Shown: positions 1-5,315 of the stretch, piece after piece
How the letters are laid out: the number at the start of each line of letters is the position of its first letter
Numbering within the stretch: the stretch's first letter is position 1
Source of the DNA: Armatimonadota bacterium
GTDB taxonomy: Bacteria; Armatimonadota; Fervidibacteria; Fervidibacterales; Fervidibacteraceae
DNA length: 5,334 nucleotides
Direction: 5' to 3'
Assembly: GCA_026419315.1 (NCBI GenBank)
Contig: JANZZQ010000086.1
Span: forward strand, 1-5,334
Made by a program: the position numbers and the translations under genes
The notes under the pieces: model-generated
What the model was told of the DNA's origin: nothing
Databases searched by the model: none
Seen by the model: the letters and a program-made list of their open reading frames with translations, nothing else

Positions 1-573
1 GAACACCACCGTGCGCGGTGGTTGGTGGGTTTTGAGAACTTGTGCGATTTCCAAAAGCACTGCAACCCCCGAAGCGCCATCGTTTGCGCCTGGGATCGGT
101 TTGTTTCTATTTTCTGGATTAGGGTCTTGGTCGGCCACTGGTCGGGTGTCGTAATGAGCGCAAAGCAAAACTTTGCGCTCGCTTTTACCCTTGACAATTC
201 CTATGACATTCGCCATCTGGTAAGTTTTGCCCCGATATGTGACGGAGAATTTTTGCCGAAGAACTTTGGCGCCTGCTTCCTGCAGTTTTTGGGCAATGAA
301 ATTTTGAGTTTTCACGCTCTCCTCTGTCCCCGGCACTCGTGGTCCGAATTCAACTTGCTTGACAAGAAAGTCAAAAGCCCTTTCTCCGTTGAAGGCGGAA
401 ACGGCAGGAGTGATTTCTGTTTCGTTGACGCTGGAGGAAACGCTTCCAGCACACCCCTTCCAGAAAAACACGAAAACAACTGTCCCCAAGATGCCGATGA
501 AAGAGAACAACCTTGTGACGCCGATCGGCCGAATTTCGATTTTCTTTTGCCCTTTGGATTTCCGTTTCCGCAC
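1..573 (-). CDS. M28-family zinc peptidase / glutaminyl-peptide cyclotransferase-like protein, C-terminus cut by the window edge
   Basis: Reading leftward from a GTG at 573, an open frame of 191 codons runs off the window without a stop. The N-terminus is very basic (R2, K3, R4, K5, K7, K10, K11). It is followed by a hydrophobic stretch at about 22-38, so a signal anchor or uncleaved signal is likely, with the domain outside the cytoplasm. Residues 74-82 read VEFGPRVPG, typical of bacterial glutaminyl-cyclase-like M28 proteins. AHYDTRP at 139-145 supplies the zinc ligand H140, and PGANDGASG at 161-169 supplies the bridging D165, followed by VAVLLEIA. The frame ends at TVVF, just before the usual acidic catalytic motif, so the Glu and later ligands lie outside. 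The family hydrolyses N-terminal residues or cyclises N-terminal Gln to pyroglutamate; which one cannot be decided here. GTG 573 is the first codon after an in-frame TGA (574-576), and GGTGA at 579-583 is its likely ribosome site. It starts 5 bases after the phosphoesterase stop, so it is probably cotranscribed. Confidence 0.88.
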   Translation of the reverse strand, partial: MRKRKSKGQKKIEIRPIGVTRLFSFIGILGTVVFVFFWKGCAGSVSSSVNETEITPAVSAFNGERAFDFLVKQVEFGPRVPGTEESVKTQNFIAQKLQEAGAKVLRQKFSVTYRGKTYQMANVIGIVKGKSERKVLLCAHYDTRPVADQDPNPENRNKPIPGANDGASGVAVLLEIAQVLKTHQPPRTVVF

Positions 574-578
574 TCACT

Positions 579-1367
579 TCACCAACCTTGAAACAGTCTC
601 AATGCCAACTCCTGAGGCAAACCCGCTCGCATTATTTTAACAGCAGCACGCTCAACATCGTAGGGGATACGGAAGACCCGCAATGTCAACGTCTCTGTAT
701 CCAAAATCCCGCAAGCAGCATACGGGTTACCATCACGGGGCTGTCCAACACTGCCAACGTTGATGATGTAAATGCCGCTGGGCTGAATTTGAAAATCGGT
801 CGTGACGAGGAACCTTTGATGCCTCAATTTCCTGCTGCGCGGGGATGGGAGGAAATAGGCTTCAGCCACATGGGAATGTCCGAAAAAGAGTAGGATAGGG
901 GCTTCCACCTTTGAATCCGCCTCGCTTAAAAGTAACTCCAAATTTTCGGCTGCGATGTGAGCGTTGAGGATGTATTCTGTCAAAGGTTCGCGCAATGAAC
1001 CGTGGACAAGCCAAACAAACGGCAATTTGTCGCTTTCAAGGTTAACTTTCTTTTTTGCGGGCAAATTTCCCAAAAACAGGATTTCCTGTTCGCTCAACCG
1101 GTAATGAGTCCACAAAGCAGCTTGTCGAGCCCACTCGTTGAACCAATCCAGCCCCCAAAGGGTCGCTGATGCTTCATCGTGGTTGCCTTTGAGGATAACT
1201 GAACAGCGGCTTTTCACTTCCAAAATACATTCGTTCGGATTTGCCCCATAACCAACGATGTCACCCAAGCACCAAACGGTATCGATTTTTTCGGCGTCAA
1301 ACAATTGCCACACCGATTGCAATGCTTCCAAATTGCTGTGAACATCGGACACGATTCCAACCCTCAT
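579..1367 (-). CDS. Calcineurin-like metallophosphoesterase (YfcE/Metallophos_2 type)
   Basis: This 262-residue protein carries a complete dimetal phosphoesterase motif set: SDVHSN (D8, H10), GDIVGYG (D36), GNHDE (N62, H63), VHGS (H122) and GHSH (H164, H166). The family binds two metals such as Mn, Fe or Ni and hydrolyses phosphomonoesters or phosphodiesters; the substrate cannot be read from the sequence. A later NVGSVGQPRDGNP stretch (203-215) is a hallmark of a bacterial subgroup in which the C-terminus folds back over the active site. No signal peptide or membrane segment is visible, so it is probably cytosolic. It is longer than classic YfcE (about 180 residues), because of a stretch at about 67-115 and a C-terminal tail. 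The ATG start is preceded by GAGGGTGA (1371-1378), which overlaps the stop codon of the upstream ATPase gene. With 9 bases between the two genes, translational coupling is likely. The M28 gene follows 5 bases downstream. Confidence 0.92.
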   Translation of the reverse strand: MRVGIVSDVHSNLEALQSVWQLFDAEKIDTVWCLGDIVGYGANPNECILEVKSRCSVILKGNHDEASATLWGLDWFNEWARQAALWTHYRLSEQEILFLGNLPAKKKVNLESDKLPFVWLVHGSLREPLTEYILNAHIAAENLELLLSEADSKVEAPILLFFGHSHVAEAYFLPSPRSRKLRHQRFLVTTDFQIQPSGIYIINVGSVGQPRDGNPYAACGILDTETLTLRVFRIPYDVERAAVKIMRAGLPQELALRLFQGW

Positions 1368-1370
1368 TTT

Positions 1371-1378
1371 TCACCCTC
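1371..1378 (-). promoter_or_regulatory. Ribosome binding site of the metallophosphoesterase, overlapping the upstream stop codon
   Basis: GAGGGTGA on the minus strand has its GAGG core 7 bases from the ATG at 1367. It shares two bases with the ATPase stop codon TGA (1377-1379). Ribosomes ending the ATPase frame would sit on this site, which suggests coupled translation and matched production of the two proteins. Confidence 0.7.
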
Positions 1379-2687
1379 ACAGTTCAACGAAGTAAGTTTC
1401 CACTGCTAAGTCTATCAGCTCCCGAGTCAGTTTGTATTGCCACCCCATGTAGTTGCAATAGTCGCGAACTTGCATGAGCAAATCTCGCGGGTGGACAGCT
1501 CTGAAACCTCTTCCCACACGCTTGTAGTGCCGCTCAATCAAATAATCCAACAGCTCGGGTTCGTATTCAAACCCCATTGCCTCGGCAACCCTATGGAAGA
1601 TTTCCCGGAACTCTTCCTCGCTTGGGTCACCCACTTCAATTTTATAACGGATTCGCCGCAAAAACGCTTCCTCAACGAGCTCTCTCGGCGCGATGTTGGT
1701 TGAGAAGATGATAAGCACCTTGAAAGGGACGACTATTTGCTCTCCTGTCTGAAGGGTGTAGTAGTCAATCCCCTTTTCAAGCGGAACAATCCAACGATTA
1801 AGCAGATCTCGCGGGTGAATCCGTTGACGGCCAAAGTCATCGATCATGAAAACCCCACCATTTGCCTTAAGTTGGAAAGGAGCGTTGTAGTATTTCACTG
1901 TCGGGTCGTAAGAAAGTTCCAGGTGCTCCATTCGCAACTCGCCACCAACCACAATAAACGGGCGCTTGCACAAAACCCAACGCTGGTCGGAAGCCTGCAA
2001 CTTCTCTTCTGGAACAGGGACAGGTTCGTGATATGCGGGGTCAAAGAAACGGATAATTTGTCCGTTAACTTCCAACGAATAAGGCACAAGCACTCCACCC
2101 TTCAGAGCCCTTGCAAATCTTTCCGCTATTGATGTCTTTCCGTTGCCCGCGTTGCCGTAAAGAAACATTGACTTGCCCGAATTGAAAGCGGGACCAAGCT
2201 TTCGGATGAGACGGTCGTTCACCACCAAGTCACTTAGCACTTCCCGAAGCGCTTGCTCTGTTATCCCCTCCCAAGGGACTTGGTAGCGGTCAAGGTAATC
2301 CGTGTAGACCCGAATAGGCACAGGTGCAGGACCAACATATGCTGATTGCTCCATCAGTTCACGAGCGCGGATGAAACCTTTGTTCGTTAAACCGTAAATC
2401 CATTGGGTAGAAAACTGACCGTAGCCACGCCTGACTTCAACGAACTCCTCATCCCGCAGGAACTTAAGCACGTGCTCAAGCACACTGTAATGGGGCAGTT
2501 TGAGGTATTCTGCAAGGTCGCTACCCAACAATGTCCCGCGAACATAAAGGGTTTTCAATGTCAAATCCGCAAGAAAATCTAATGTCAACCCCGTCTCCTC
2601 TATGCTTTCCGGCGCAGGCGGCAATGTTGGAAAACCATCGTCAACATAAACGCCCTTTCGGGGTTCAGCTCTCGCCGTCGAAACCAC
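1377..2687 (-). CDS. AAA+ ATPase with N-terminal winged-helix domain (uncharacterised family)
   Basis: The protein has 436 residues in two parts. Residues about 35-115 look like a winged helix-turn-helix ending in LTNKGFIRARELMEQ. Residues about 140-436 form an AAA+ module: Walker A GNAGNGKT (178-185, K184), Walker B VFMIDD (279-284), sensor 1 Asn in FSTN (N331), a candidate arginine finger in AFLRRIR (R344/R345) and a possible sensor-2 Arg in VHPRDLL (R401). About 95 residues separate Walker A from Walker B, more than in a minimal AAA+ core. This segment includes FFDPAYHEPVP and RWVLCKRP, which I recall as conserved in homologues from scattered phyla. Walker B ends DD rather than DE. No membrane segment is seen. 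The family has no assigned function that I can name; a remodelling or regulatory ATPase whose winged helix binds DNA or a partner is inference. GTG 2687 is the first possible start after an in-frame TGA and has a strong ribosome site. Confidence 0.93.
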   Translation of the reverse strand: MVSTARAEPRKGVYVDDGFPTLPPAPESIEETGLTLDFLADLTLKTLYVRGTLLGSDLAEYLKLPHYSVLEHVLKFLRDEEFVEVRRGYGQFSTQWIYGLTNKGFIRARELMEQSAYVGPAPVPIRVYTDYLDRYQVPWEGITEQALREVLSDLVVNDRLIRKLGPAFNSGKSMFLYGNAGNGKTSIAERFARALKGGVLVPYSLEVNGQIIRFFDPAYHEPVPVPEEKLQASDQRWVLCKRPFIVVGGELRMEHLELSYDPTVKYYNAPFQLKANGGVFMIDDFGRQRIHPRDLLNRWIVPLEKGIDYYTLQTGEQIVVPFKVLIIFSTNIAPRELVEEAFLRRIRYKIEVGDPSEEEFREIFHRVAEAMGFEYEPELLDYLIERHYKRVGRGFRAVHPRDLLMQVRDYCNYMGWQYKLTRELIDLAVETYFVEL

Positions 2688-2693
2688 AATACA

Positions 2694-2703
2694 TCACCCC
2701 TTT
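2694..2703 (-). promoter_or_regulatory. Strong ribosome binding site that fixes the GTG start of the AAA+ ATPase
   Basis: AAAGGGGTGA on the minus strand matches the extended anti-Shine-Dalgarno complement AAGGAGGTGA with few differences. It lies 6 bases before the GTG at 2687. An in-frame TGA overlaps its end, so no earlier start is possible. Confidence 0.75.
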
Positions 2704-2728
2704 CAATCTGATGACATAAAAAAGTTTA

Positions 2729-2757
2729 ATTCAAAACTGACGGGGCGTTAATGACAA
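2729..2757 (-). promoter_or_regulatory. Candidate sigma-70-type promoter for the ATPase-phosphoesterase-M28 operon
   Basis: On the minus strand, TTGTCA (2752-2757, five of six to TTGACA) and TTGAAT (2729-2734, four of six to TATAAT) are separated by exactly 17 bases. They lie in the 179-base gap between queG and the ATPase. Transcription would start near 2722 and give a leader of about 35 bases carrying the ribosome site. This would let the three-gene cluster be expressed independently of queG. The assignment rests on consensus matching only. Confidence 0.4.
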
Positions 2758-2866
2758 GGGCGGAGCTACAAAGTTGAAGGCTTTCGTGGAAACAGGTTTT
2801 GGCACAACTCATCGCTTTAAGGGCACGCTTTGTGCTGCGGGGTGAAATCTCACTCTACGCCAATGC

Positions 2867-4027
2867 TCAAACTTGGTTGCGGGAAGGGCGGTGAACCTCG
2901 CTCAGGCAAAAAGCAATTTCCCTCCTTACCGTTTCATTCTCTTCTACGAAGATTGCTTTACGGAGGGCTTTAACAGCCTCTTCTGTAGCGATTTGTCCCA
3001 ACGCCCATGCTGCGTGCTCCCTCACTACAGGGTCAGGGTCGCTAAAAAGCAAATTTGAAAGCAATGGCACAGCCTTTGCATCCTTTAGGTTCCCAAGAGC
3101 AACACATGCGTTGCGAACAAGTCCCGACCTTTTCACCCGTTTTATCGGGCTGTGTTTGAATCTTTCTCGAAACTCTTCCTCGCTCAACTGCAACAAATCC
3201 AAAAGTTTTGGCGAAGCCCAAGCCCTTGGCTTAAAGGCTTCTTCGCCCGTCGGTTTTGCTCTTCTGTTCCATGGGCAAACATCTTGGCAAATATCACAGC
3301 CAAAGACCCATGTCCCAATCAAAGGCCGTAACTCTCTCGGAATGCTTCCCCGAAGTTCAATTGTCAAGTAGGAAATGCACCGCCTCGCATCAAGTTGGTA
3401 AGGGGCAATCAAAGCGCCAGTTGGGCAAGCAGTTACGCAACGGACACATTTGCCGCAGTGAGAGCGAGTGAAAGGTTCGTCGGGTGTCAACGGGACATTG
3501 ACAATCAATTCCCCCAAGAAAAGATAGGAGCCGAGCTTGGGATTGATCAAGCAGGTGTTTTTCCCGATCCAGCCCAACCCCGCTTGGACAGCGAAATCTC
3601 GCTCCAAAATCGGTCCGGTATCCACATACGCTTTCCCACGAACCCAATCCCCTAAGAGCGATTTCAGATAGCCCAGCAATGCTTCCAGTTTGCCCAATAA
3701 AACCTTGTGGTAATCGATGCCCCAAGCATATCGGGAAACTTGTCCAACAGGCTTGCTCGGGTCTGAGGTTGGTTCTTCTGGAACAAAGTAGTTCACGGCG
3801 CCTACAATTACAGCCTTTGCGTCCGGAAGCAATAGGCGAATATCGGCTCGTTCCGCTTTCCTGCGCTCCATGTAAGTCATTGTCCCATGAAACCCGAAGG
3901 CTAACCATCGGTCGTAATGGGGAAAGGTCGGCGGCCGCTGGACTGGAGCGATGCCGATCAAGTCGAATCCCAACTCGGCCCCCTTCTCTTTGACCAACCA
4001 GGAAACTTTTTCGGGCGCCAAAACCAT
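2867..4027 (-). CDS. queG: Epoxyqueuosine reductase QueG
   Basis: QueG reduces epoxyqueuosine to queuosine at wobble position 34 of GUN-anticodon tRNAs, using cobalamin and two 4Fe-4S clusters, in the cytosol. The 386-residue protein shows the N-terminal LGFDLIGIAP stretch, the catalytic acid in YVDTGP (D136) and the cobalamin-domain signature LGWIGKNT (151-158). It also has the eight cluster cysteines: CGKCVRCVTACP (C191, C194, C197, C201), C217 and CDICQDVCPWN (C244, C247, C251). HEAT-like repeats from about 303 to 378 (VREHAAWALGQIA and neighbours) form the usual tRNA-binding tail, so the length is normal and no key residue is missing. I chose ATG 4027 over the in-frame GTG 4039 because GGTGAG (4035-4040) then lies 7 bases upstream. 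The -10-like TACAAT at 4048-4053 also implies transcription starting close to 4041. No queA, queC, queD, queE or tgt lies nearby. The ATPase follows after 179 bases in the same direction. Confidence 0.96.
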   Translation of the reverse strand: MVLAPEKVSWLVKEKGAELGFDLIGIAPVQRPPTFPHYDRWLAFGFHGTMTYMERRKAERADIRLLLPDAKAVIVGAVNYFVPEEPTSDPSKPVGQVSRYAWGIDYHKVLLGKLEALLGYLKSLLGDWVRGKAYVDTGPILERDFAVQAGLGWIGKNTCLINPKLGSYLFLGELIVNVPLTPDEPFTRSHCGKCVRCVTACPTGALIAPYQLDARRCISYLTIELRGSIPRELRPLIGTWVFGCDICQDVCPWNRRAKPTGEEAFKPRAWASPKLLDLLQLSEEEFRERFKHSPIKRVKRSGLVRNACVALGNLKDAKAVPLLSNLLFSDPDPVVREHAAWALGQIATEEAVKALRKAIFVEENETVRREIAFCLSEVHRPSRNQV

Positions 4028-4047
4028 CAACCATCTCACCGTTAACT

Positions 4048-4053
4048 ATTGTA
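4048..4053 (-). promoter_or_regulatory. Candidate -10 element of the queG promoter
   Basis: TACAAT on the minus strand matches TATAAT at five of six positions and lies just upstream of queG. No good -35 box is found at 16-18 bases. Initiation about 7 bases downstream, near 4041, would leave a leader of roughly 14 bases before ATG 4027. It would make the GTG at 4039 almost leaderless. Confidence 0.35.
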
Positions 4054-4246
4054 GCGGCTGAATTAAATCAAAACCGTCGCAGTGCAAAAACTGTGGCTCT
4101 CAACAGCAACCCCGACAACCTTGCTCAGCAAAATTTGGGTTGGGAGGCACTTTGACTTTTGAACCGAAACAGGGCATCAAAAACGGTCAAGGTAACTTCC
4201 GACTTGCGCAAAGGTGGCTACCATTCTACATGCGAGTTCAATTTAG

Positions 4247-4255
4247 TGGTAGAAT
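4247..4255 (+). promoter_or_regulatory. Candidate extended -10 promoter of the rightward gene
   Basis: TGGTAGAAT combines the TGn extension with TAGAAT, five of six to TATAAT. The 17-base-upstream position has only a poor -35 match, which extended -10 promoters tolerate. Transcription would start near 4262 and give a leader of about 113 bases before ATG 4375. Confidence 0.4.
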
Positions 4256-4357
4256 CCTTTGTGACTTTCACCGACTTGGATGGGTGAGTTTTCCGCCAAT
4301 CCGAGTTCGGACGAATGAGGTTAGGGCTTAACTCCAAAACTGAGATTCGCACCAAAC

Positions 4358-4364
4358 AAGGAGG
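4358..4364 (+). promoter_or_regulatory. Ribosome binding site that fixes the start of the SH3-domain protein
   Basis: AAGGAGG is a perfect Shine-Dalgarno core 10 bases before ATG 4375. It favours that codon over the in-frame ATG at 4315, which has no such site. The ATG at 4367, only 2 bases away, is in another frame and too close to be used. Confidence 0.8.
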
Positions 4365-4374
4365 CGATGCGAAG

Positions 4375-5082
4375 ATGCGTTGGGTTGGAGTTGCTGCCTT
4401 ATTTGCTTCCTTCGCTTTGCTCCCTTTTGTCTCGCTCGCAAATGAACAGCGGTTAATGTGGAGTGCGAAAGTTGACCTGAATGGCGACAGCAAGCCTGAA
4501 ACCATTCGTTTGACGAAGTTAGGTGAAAATGGTAGCGATTTTAGGCTCCACACCAACCAAGCGGTTGTTGAGGACAATCTCGGTTATGAGGTCAAAGGTT
4601 TCTACATCGCCGATGTGGACGAAAGCGACAAGTATTGTGAGGTCGTCGTTTACACTCCCGGACCGAGTGATGACCTCGAGCACCTTCTGTTTTGGTTTGA
4701 TGGGAAGCGAATCCACAAAATGGGACGCATAATGGGAGGTTCCGAGTATCTCAGAAACGGCATCGTTCTTGCATATGACTGGATGGGGTTCTGGACCATA
4801 ACTCGTAAATACGCACTCACAAAGGAACGCAAGTTGGTTGAAGTGCCGCAAGAGTTCTACTATGTCGGGGTCACGGGAAAGGTTAGTGAACCCTTGACAA
4901 TTTATCAAACCCGAAAAGGCAAACGAGTTTTGGCGACTTTGCGGGTTGGCAGCGAAGCGGAAATCATTTTGAGCGATGCCAAAGGTTGGTATCTTGTCAA
5001 GTCAGAAAACAACCTGCTTGGTTGGGCAAAGGAAGAAAGCATTAAGAAGTCAATGTGGGCATCTCTGCCCCTCGCCGATTAG
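4375..5082 (+). CDS. Secreted FG-GAP/VCBS-like protein with C-terminal bacterial SH3 domain
   Basis: The protein has 235 residues. A signal peptide covers 1-22 (R2, a hydrophobic core at 4-19, then VSLA before NEQ), so signal peptidase I cleavage after A22 and export are expected. Residues 30-46 contain DLNGDSKPETI, a calcium-loop-like D34-x-N36-x-D38 motif as in FG-GAP/VCBS repeats. A second, degenerate copy, IADVDESDKYCEVVVY, lies at 79-93. The middle (100-165) is rich in aromatic residues and I do not recognise it. Residues about 166-226 fit a bacterial SH3 (SH3b) fold: VTGKVSEPLTIYQ, then LRVGSEAEII, then GWYLVKSENNLLGWA. SH3b domains often bind peptidoglycan peptides, so a cell-envelope role is inferred; no catalytic residues are apparent. 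It stands alone on the plus strand. The ATG was chosen for its AAGGAGG site and because the signal peptide begins there. Its last residues (MWASLPLAD) may come from an adjoining repeat. Confidence 0.85.
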   Translation: MRWVGVAALFASFALLPFVSLANEQRLMWSAKVDLNGDSKPETIRLTKLGENGSDFRLHTNQAVVEDNLGYEVKGFYIADVDESDKYCEVVVYTPGPSDDLEHLLFWFDGKRIHKMGRIMGGSEYLRNGIVLAYDWMGFWTITRKYALTKERKLVEVPQEFYYVGVTGKVSEPLTIYQTRKGKRVLATLRVGSEAEIILSDAKGWYLVKSENNLLGWAKEESIKKSMWASLPLAD

Positions 5083-5100
5083 GGAGACCCCTTCGTCGGC
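5074..5100 (+). repeat. Small inverted repeat spanning the stop codon of the SH3-domain gene
   Basis: GCCGA (5074-5078) and TCGGC (5096-5100) can pair around an inner GGG-AGA-CCC (5082-5090). The TAG stop lies within the structure. No T-run follows, so an intrinsic terminator is not supported. Confidence 0.35.
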
Positions 5101-5315
5101 AATTGTAAGTTGAAGTTCCACGGCACGATTCGGGAAAAGGCAAACAAGCAGTAGCGTTTTTCGGTAAATGCCTCCGCTCTTCACTGCAAAGTTTGTTGGT
5201 GACTATTTTCCCAACCATGCTGTGGGCTTTAGCCCATAGTTGCTGACGAATTTTTTGAGCGCCGCCTTTAGACGGCGGAATTTTCTCGCCGAATGAATTC
5301 GGCGCTCGCCAATCC
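5083..5315. other. Non-coding 3' region at the contig end
   Basis: No frame here has a ribosome site or recognisable domain. The left half (5083-5219) shows nothing definite. The right half holds the hairpin cluster. The only long frame, on the minus strand, begins inside the sequencing adapter and is therefore an artefact. Confidence 0.6.
5220..5307. repeat. Cluster of three GC-rich hairpins, REP-like palindromic element
   Basis: Three inverted repeats lie in under 90 bases. The first is CTGTGGGC-TTTA-GCCCATAG (5220-5239), eight pairs with one G-T. The second is CCGCC-TTTAGAC-GGCGG (5262-5278), which can also fold with a TTTA loop and one mismatch. The third is CGCCGAAT-GA-ATTCGGCG (5287-5304), a perfect 8-base repeat. 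An outer pair, GAGCGCCG (5257-5264) and CGGCGCTC (5300-5307), encloses the last two. Such runs of short palindromes are typical of REP/MITE-like interspersed elements. The second hairpin, followed by AATTTT, could also serve as a weak terminator for the upstream gene. Confidence 0.6.

Larger units (their letters stand above)
4028..4374. other. Divergent intergenic region between queG and the SH3-domain protein gene
   Basis: About 335-347 bases lie between two divergently transcribed genes. I see no convincing coding frame, RNA gene or large repeat in it. It carries a -10-like box for queG at its left end, an extended -10 for the rightward gene near 4250, and the rightward ribosome site at 4358-4364. 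A short imperfect palindrome, TCCGA-GT-TCGGA, sits at 4300-4311 inside the rightward leader; it is too short to call an operator with confidence. Short frames here lack homology signals and ribosome sites. Confidence 0.6.

Noticed and set aside
448..453. Cys41 after the hydrophobic segment of the M28-like protein as a lipoprotein attachment site
   Set aside because: The preceding residues are FWKG, which does not fit the lipobox pattern; a simple membrane anchor is more likely.
22..591. Plus-strand open frame of 189 codons
   Set aside because: It is the antisense shadow of the M28-like gene. It has no recognisable domain, while the minus strand shows HYDTRP and GANDGASG.
1737..2132. Plus-strand 131-codon frame
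   Set aside because: It is antisense to the AAA+ ATPase, which has complete Walker A, Walker B and sensor motifs.
2823..2835. Short hairpin GCAC-GCTTT-GTGC downstream of queG as a terminator
   Set aside because: It has only four base pairs and no T-run follows on the minus strand, so an intrinsic terminator is not supported.
3390..4034. Minus-strand 214-codon frame inside queG
   Set aside because: It is a shifted frame of queG, rich in Arg and Ser with no motif; queG itself is intact with all eight cluster cysteines.
4140..4331. Small plus-strand frame in the divergent intergenic region
   Set aside because: It has no recognisable domain and crosses the candidate promoter; a GGGTTGGGAGG stretch upstream is not convincing enough as a ribosome site.
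4218..4577. Minus-strand 119-codon frame
   Set aside because: It overlaps the promoter, leader and signal-peptide region of the rightward gene in antisense, and shows no domain.
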